NCBI GenBank assembly: GCA_002450095.1
Contig: DJYK01000008.1
Location: 1 to 25,721 of the forward strand
Direction of reading: 5' to 3'
Source of the DNA: Mageeibacillus sp. UBA6980
GTDB lineage: Bacteria; Bacillota; Clostridia; Saccharofermentanales; Saccharofermentanaceae
Length of the DNA stretch: 25,721 nucleotides
Shown piece after piece: positions 22,713 through 25,721 of this stretch. Both the position numbers and the translations under genes were made by a program. The notes beneath the pieces are model-generated. The model was not told the origin of the DNA. It searched no databases and saw only the letters and a list, made by a program, of their open reading frames with translations. Position 1 is the stretch's first letter. The number at the start of each line of letters is the position of its first letter.

Positions 22713-24247
22713 TACACGCCTCTGTATCGGTAGATGTGGCGGCCTGCGGCAAGAGTCGAACGGACATATGAAGACACTTCGTTCGCCCATATGCCGTATC
22801 CCGTGTTGTTCATATGAACATATCCGTCGCTCGTATAGCCGGAATAGAGCTCGCCCGTGCCGTTCTTCAATGCCGTGTTGATATCGATATAATCAAGACT
22901 GTTCTCACTGCAGTACTGACTCATCAGACTATTCAATTCGTCTATCTTGTCATTCGTAAGTCCCGGAGTCTGATCGGAATTCACTCTCGGCGGAGTGGAG
23001 ACGATAAACACACGGATCCCGGGGTTAGCGGAGATGATCCCGTTTATATAGTTGATATATCTGTCACGCACGACTGAAGCCTCGGTACCCACGAGATCGT
23101 TGGTTCCCATACAGATAAAGACTTTACGTACTCCCGCCAGAGCGAGAAGATCCGCCGCCTTCATCTCGACGCCTTCGTACTGGAGCATATATCCCGCCAT
23201 GCTGTTCATATCCGTAAGGAACGAATAACTTACTCTTGCATATACGGATACATCACCGAGAAGGCCGCTTCCGTTAGCGGAAAAATACATAGGGAAGCCT
23301 GCAGTAACCGAATTGCCGACAAACGCCGCATCGGCAAAATAAGCCCTTACCGCATCGTCGCTTATCCCCGCCGTATTGACCGTGATCACATTACCGGGCA
23401 TTAGACCTCTGTTCACGCACCATGTCGAGAACGCCTGTCTGTTAACAAAGTAATTAAACAGGAAATCGAGATTGATATTTCCGTTCATGGCATTGACGAG
23501 AGCATTGTTCTCGGCAGGCATGGGTTCCCTTCCCTCGAAAGCCTTATAGAATGTCGTTACGACTCTGCCGGGAGTCGAATTTCTCGCGACATTAATGTAA
23601 TCACTGCTGAATATGATATCCGATGCTATCTGTCTGCACGTCGTACGAAGGTATAGAAGATCCGTAGCAAGTTCCCTTCTTCTGGCATCTGAAATACCGC
23701 TTCCGTTGGAAGAAAAATACCTGTACAGATTATTGATGAATCCCAAATGATTCTCCGTAACCTGAAGCTGAATATCCGGCGAGGCGGTGCTTCCTGAGTA
23801 AATACCCGCTCTGGCACAGTTATTGGCCCATTCGGAGGAATTGACGAATCCCATCATTACATCCCGTCTTCCGGCGCCTTGAGCCAACGCATTGGTCCAT
23901 ACTTCAAGTCCCGTCGGATCCGGATCACGGTCAAAGAACACGTGATACAGAGTGCTTACGTATGTAGCATCATCCGTGTTCCGATCGATGTACTCCTGAC
24001 TGAACAGTATTCCCTCTGCAACCTGAGCACCATTCACCTGACCGTACAAAAGCTTGTTGGTCCAATCGAAAAAACCCGCCGAATCGGGATTGCGTCCCAA
24101 GGCATATCCGTATAAACGGTTTACAAACTCCCCGGCTCCGGGATTGACCGCAGCATTGACCTTCCCCGGAATGAATGGGATCTGCATCATTATTATAAGT
24201 GCGATAAACAAACTCGCTATTTTTGATAACTTCTTATACATGCGCAT
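22712..24247 (-). CDS. Secreted protein with DUF4214 repeats and a C-terminal SGNH/GDSL hydrolase domain
   Basis: A 511-residue exported protein. The signal peptide covers about residues 1-32, with a likely cut after VNA. DUF4214-type repeats follow at about 40-88 and 94-141 (LYGYALGRNPDSAGFFDWT; VFFDRDPDPTGLEVWTNAL). Two weaker copies lie at 167-217 and 227-274. The SGNH domain covers about 308-500: Ser313 in FVGNSVTAG (Asn where GDS has Asp), GTND at 381-384, and Asp474/His478 in SDGYVHMN. SGNH enzymes of this kind often de-esterify cell-wall or extracellular glycans; the target here is unknown. Two starts are possible: 24247, and 24241, which is favoured if the extended -10 box next to it is used. 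Confidence 0.82.
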   Translation of the reverse strand: MRMYKKLSKIASLFIALIIMMQIPFIPGKVNAAVNPGAGEFVNRLYGYALGRNPDSAGFFDWTNKLLYGQVNGAQVAEGILFSQEYIDRNTDDATYVSTLYHVFFDRDPDPTGLEVWTNALAQGAGRRDVMMGFVNSSEWANNCARAGIYSGSTASPDIQLQVTENHLGFINNLYRYFSSNGSGISDARRRELATDLLYLRTTCRQIASDIIFSSDYINVARNSTPGRVVTTFYKAFEGREPMPAENNALVNAMNGNINLDFLFNYFVNRQAFSTWCVNRGLMPGNVITVNTAGISDDAVRAYFADAAFVGNSVTAGFPMYFSANGSGLLGDVSVYARVSYSFLTDMNSMAGYMLQYEGVEMKAADLLALAGVRKVFICMGTNDLVGTEASVVRDRYINYINGIISANPGIRVFIVSTPPRVNSDQTPGLTNDKIDELNSLMSQYCSENSLDYIDINTALKNGTGELYSGYTSDGYVHMNNTGYGIWANEVSSYVRSTLAAGRHIYRYRGV

Positions 24248-24256
24248 ATAATAACA
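24248..24256 (-). promoter_or_regulatory. Extended -10 box immediately before the SGNH hydrolase start
   Basis: Minus strand TGTTATTAT: TATTAT is at 24248-24253, with TG at the extended position. Starting 7 bases downstream puts the transcript start on the A of the ATG at 24241. No ribosome site is seen for either ATG. A second AT-rich -10-like stretch (TATTATAT) about 24 bases further upstream is an alternative and would also give a leader without a ribosome site. Confidence 0.4.
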
Positions 24257-24311
24257 CGCTTTTGCATATAATATGTATGAAAAATTAAGAAAAACGATAC
24301 TTCATCCAATG

Positions 24312-24345
24312 AAAAAACCTCCGGAACCTGTCGGTTCCGAAGGTT
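24312..24345 (-). terminator. Rho-independent terminator after tRNA-Leu
   Basis: Minus strand stem AACCTTCGGAACC, GACA loop, GGTTCCGGAGGTT, followed by a T run. The stem is 13 pairs with one mismatch. It begins a few bases after the tRNA CCA end. Confidence 0.9.
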
Positions 24346-24349
24346 TAAG

Positions 24350-24434
24350 TGGTGCGGCCGACGAGACTTGAACTCGTATGGGGTTAACCACACGCCCCTC
24401 AAACGTGCGCGTCTGCCAGTTCCGCCACGGCCGC
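24350..24434 (-). tRNA. tRNA-Leu (anticodon GAG)
   Basis: An 85-base class II tRNA with encoded CCA. The acceptor stem GCGGCCG pairs with CGGCCGC. The anticodon stem CACGT/GCGTG encloses the loop TTGAGGG, giving anticodon GAG, which reads CUC and CUU leucine codons. The long variable arm (GGTTAACC-type) is expected for leucine. The T arm is ACGAG-TTCAAGT-CTCGT. Confidence 0.95.
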
Positions 24435-24436
24435 AT

Positions 24437-24450
24437 CTTGCTTTCGCAAG
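24437..24450 (-). other. GAAA-tetraloop hairpin in the tRNA-Leu precursor leader
   Basis: Minus strand CTTGC-GAAA-GCAAG, a perfect 5-pair stem with a GNRA loop. It lies three to two bases before the mature tRNA 5' end and just after the predicted transcript start. It may steer 5' processing by RNase P or protect the precursor. Confidence 0.55.
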
Positions 24451-24459
24451 TGCAAAAAG

Positions 24460-24488
24460 ATTATATGTATCAAAACAAACGTTGTCAA
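24460..24488 (-). promoter_or_regulatory. Consensus promoter of tRNA-Leu
   Basis: Minus strand TTGACA (24483-24488), exactly 17 bases, TATAAT (24460-24465). Both hexamers are perfect, as is common for stable RNA genes. It starts 10 bases after the stop of the upstream glycosyltransferase gene. Confidence 0.92.
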
Positions 24489-24497
24489 GCGCTTTTT

Positions 24498-25634
24498 TCA
24501 GAAGAAAAATGACCCCATACAAAACAGCGGTGCCGTCATCAATGTAAGCAGCAGACTTACTATAAGCGCCGCCTGACAAGTCTTCTTCCCCGTATACGAG
24601 AATCCCAGATACAAAGGGAAAAGACTTACATAGTACCTGTAGAAGCTGTCAGTCGGACAATCGAGAGCAGGATCTCTGATCGTCATCCCGAGAGCGATCA
24701 TAAAAAGGATCGAATAGACAATACATACGATCGAGGGAACCGATATCTTTCCGATCCTTCTCATCCTGATGATCTCTCTTATTATAAGAACGATCACAAG
24801 GATCATAAACAGAAGCGACAATGCCTCATTGATCTTAAACAGTATGATCGTGTCCGGCATCCCGTCAAATCCGTATTCGTCGGTAAAGATGACTTTAAGA
24901 GAAATGAATACGGTACGGACGATATTCGAAGGGATCCTTATCCAATATGTGTACTGTGCGTCCATGAATATCTTCCAGTTCCCGAATCTGATCTGAAGGA
25001 ACACGGGATAGATAAGACTTATGACCGACGCCGGAACATAACACATTATGATATCCGTCAAAGTCCTTTTCCTGCTCTGCTTTTCCTTTATAAACTTCAG
25101 GATATATCCCGTAAACACGGCAAAGAACAGCAATGAACCCGTATTTCTCGTCAACACGGATAGACCGATCGCTATCCCCTGCACCAAAGGAAGTCTTCCT
25201 TCGATAAACAGTCTGAAAGCGAATACGGTAAGGAAGAAATAGACGGATTCCGTATAAAGGACAGAAGTAAATACCGCCATCGGCGATACGGACAGGACCG
25301 CCAGGATCCATACAGTCTCGGAATTCTTTACTCTCATAAGGATCTTTTTAAGGTTATAGATTCCGGCTATGAATGCCGCCTGATTTATGATGATGAGCCC
25401 GACTTCACCCGTAAAGCGCATGATAAGAGGGATCATCGGGAAGAACACAGTCACGCCGTCAACATAGTAGCCTTCACGGGCTATGTCGCGATAATGAGCA
25501 GCATCAAAGAGACCGAGCACATCAGAATAAGAAGTCCCTGTCAAAAGGAGCACAACTATAAAAAGGATCTTAGATCCGATATAGCAAAGGAAAACATCCC
25601 TGTTATCTTTTATAAACGCTCTTATCTTATCCAT
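24498..25634 (-). CDS. PIG-V-like GT-C family membrane glycosyltransferase (putative mannosyltransferase)
   Basis: A 378-residue protein with about eight to ten membrane helices. Near the N-terminus, after the first helix, is FDAAHYRDIAREGY, which corresponds to the WD..WY..IA..GY loop of PIG-V-type enzymes that use lipid-linked sugars. Further matches are FFPMIPLIMR, YTESVYFFLTVFAF and LSVLTRNTGSLLF. Family knowledge suggests transfer of a sugar from a polyprenyl-phosphate donor on the outer face of the membrane; the substrate is not evident. The ATG at 25634 is preferred over the TTG at 25643, because the TTG lies in the -10 box. The gene stands alone between two tRNA genes. Confidence 0.78.
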   Translation of the reverse strand: MDKIRAFIKDNRDVFLCYIGSKILFIVVLLLTGTSYSDVLGLFDAAHYRDIAREGYYVDGVTVFFPMIPLIMRFTGEVGLIIINQAAFIAGIYNLKKILMRVKNSETVWILAVLSVSPMAVFTSVLYTESVYFFLTVFAFRLFIEGRLPLVQGIAIGLSVLTRNTGSLLFFAVFTGYILKFIKEKQSRKRTLTDIIMCYVPASVISLIYPVFLQIRFGNWKIFMDAQYTYWIRIPSNIVRTVFISLKVIFTDEYGFDGMPDTIILFKINEALSLLFMILVIVLIIREIIRMRRIGKISVPSIVCIVYSILFMIALGMTIRDPALDCPTDSFYRYYVSLFPLYLGFSYTGKKTCQAALIVSLLLTLMTAPLFCMGSFFF

Positions 25635-25642
25635 ATCAGCCA

Positions 25643-25651
25643 ATTATAACA
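25643..25651 (-). promoter_or_regulatory. Extended -10 promoter of the glycosyltransferase gene, predicted leaderless
   Basis: Minus strand TGTTATAAT with TATAAT at 25643-25648. The ATG at 25634 lies only 8 bases beyond the box, so the 5' leader would be about zero to two bases. There is no ribosome site and no -35 match. Confidence 0.55.
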
Positions 25652-25656
25652 TGAAT

Positions 25657-25690
25657 AACAAAAGCGCCCCGCATTGAAGCGGAGCGCTTT
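25657..25690 (-). terminator. Rho-independent terminator after the tRNA at the right edge
   Basis: Minus strand AAAGCGCTCCGC, TTCAAT loop, GCGGGGCGCTTT, followed by TGTT. The stem is about 12 pairs with one mismatch. Confidence 0.88.
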
Positions 25691-25697
25691 ATCGTCC

Positions 25698-25721
25698 TGG
25701 TGAGCCATGGGGGACTCGAAC
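25698..25721 (-). tRNA. 3' part of a tRNA cut by the window edge
   Basis: Minus strand shows the T-loop GTTCGAGTC, T-stem CCCC, acceptor strand ATGGCTC, then ACCA. The matching 5' acceptor would be GAGCCAT, which is common in Firmicute tRNA-Lys but not diagnostic; the anticodon is outside the window. Confidence 0.85.

Noticed and set aside
24217..24579. 120-codon minus-strand frame across tRNA-Leu
   Set aside because: It reads through the tRNA, its promoter and terminator, so it cannot be a real gene.
24500..25721. Genomic island border at the tRNA genes
   Set aside because: No integrase, no repeat of the tRNA 3' end elsewhere in the window, and no composition change visible.

Overview
The window looks like chromosome of a low-to-mid GC anaerobic Clostridium-type Firmicute. 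Four things point there: strong GGAGG-type ribosome sites, ferredoxin-linked indolepyruvate oxidoreductase, a Gram-positive style Tad (Flp) pilus locus with an FHA protein, and the upp-atp gene order known from Bacillus and Clostridia. I cannot name the genus. No phage, plasmid, CRISPR or antibiotic-resistance genes are visible. The only mobile sequence I see is one small non-coding foldback element.

Layout. Positions 1-134 hold the start of a leftward membrane protein cut by the window edge. Positions 304-5227 (+) are a compact Tad-type pilus/secretion operon: a TadZ-like protein, the TadA/CpaF ATPase, one protein that fuses TadB and TadC, a 57-residue Flp1-like prepilin, and a membrane FHA protein. 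Positions 5228-14087 (-) are one long operon, proA-rpiB-upp-atpB-atpE-atpF-atp(H)A-atpG-atpD-atpC. Its last stop codon directly abuts the last stop codon of the Tad operon. Positions 14500-17496 carry a THUMP-domain rRNA methyltransferase (+), an OGG-type DNA glycosylase (-) and metF (+). Positions 17538-17846 hold a MITE-like foldback element with internal tandem repeats. Positions 17878-22195 (-) are a short-chain dehydrogenase and the iorA-iorB-yhaM operon. Positions 22233-25634 (-) are a GNAT acetyltransferase, a secreted DUF4214/SGNH hydrolase, tRNA-Leu(GAG) and a PIG-V-like membrane glycosyltransferase. The 3' end of another tRNA is cut by the right edge.

The most striking point is the ATP synthase. 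There is no separate atpH gene. The alpha subunit reads as a 627-residue protein whose first ~78 residues are the C-terminal (stalk-binding) domain of subunit delta, joined by a ~35-residue acidic/charged linker to a complete alpha subunit. The delta N-terminal domain, which normally clamps onto the alpha N-termini, is missing from the operon. No in-frame ATG, GTG or TTG lies in the linker, so a separate alpha product from its own start is unlikely. If real, every F1 head would carry three delta C-domains and the stator joint would be covalent.

Secondary points are the TadB-TadC fusion in a reduced Tad locus, three GTCG motifs spaced exactly 10 bp apart before that operon, three genes whose -10 boxes sit so close to the start codon that their mRNAs should be leaderless, and two gene pairs converging with no room for a terminator.
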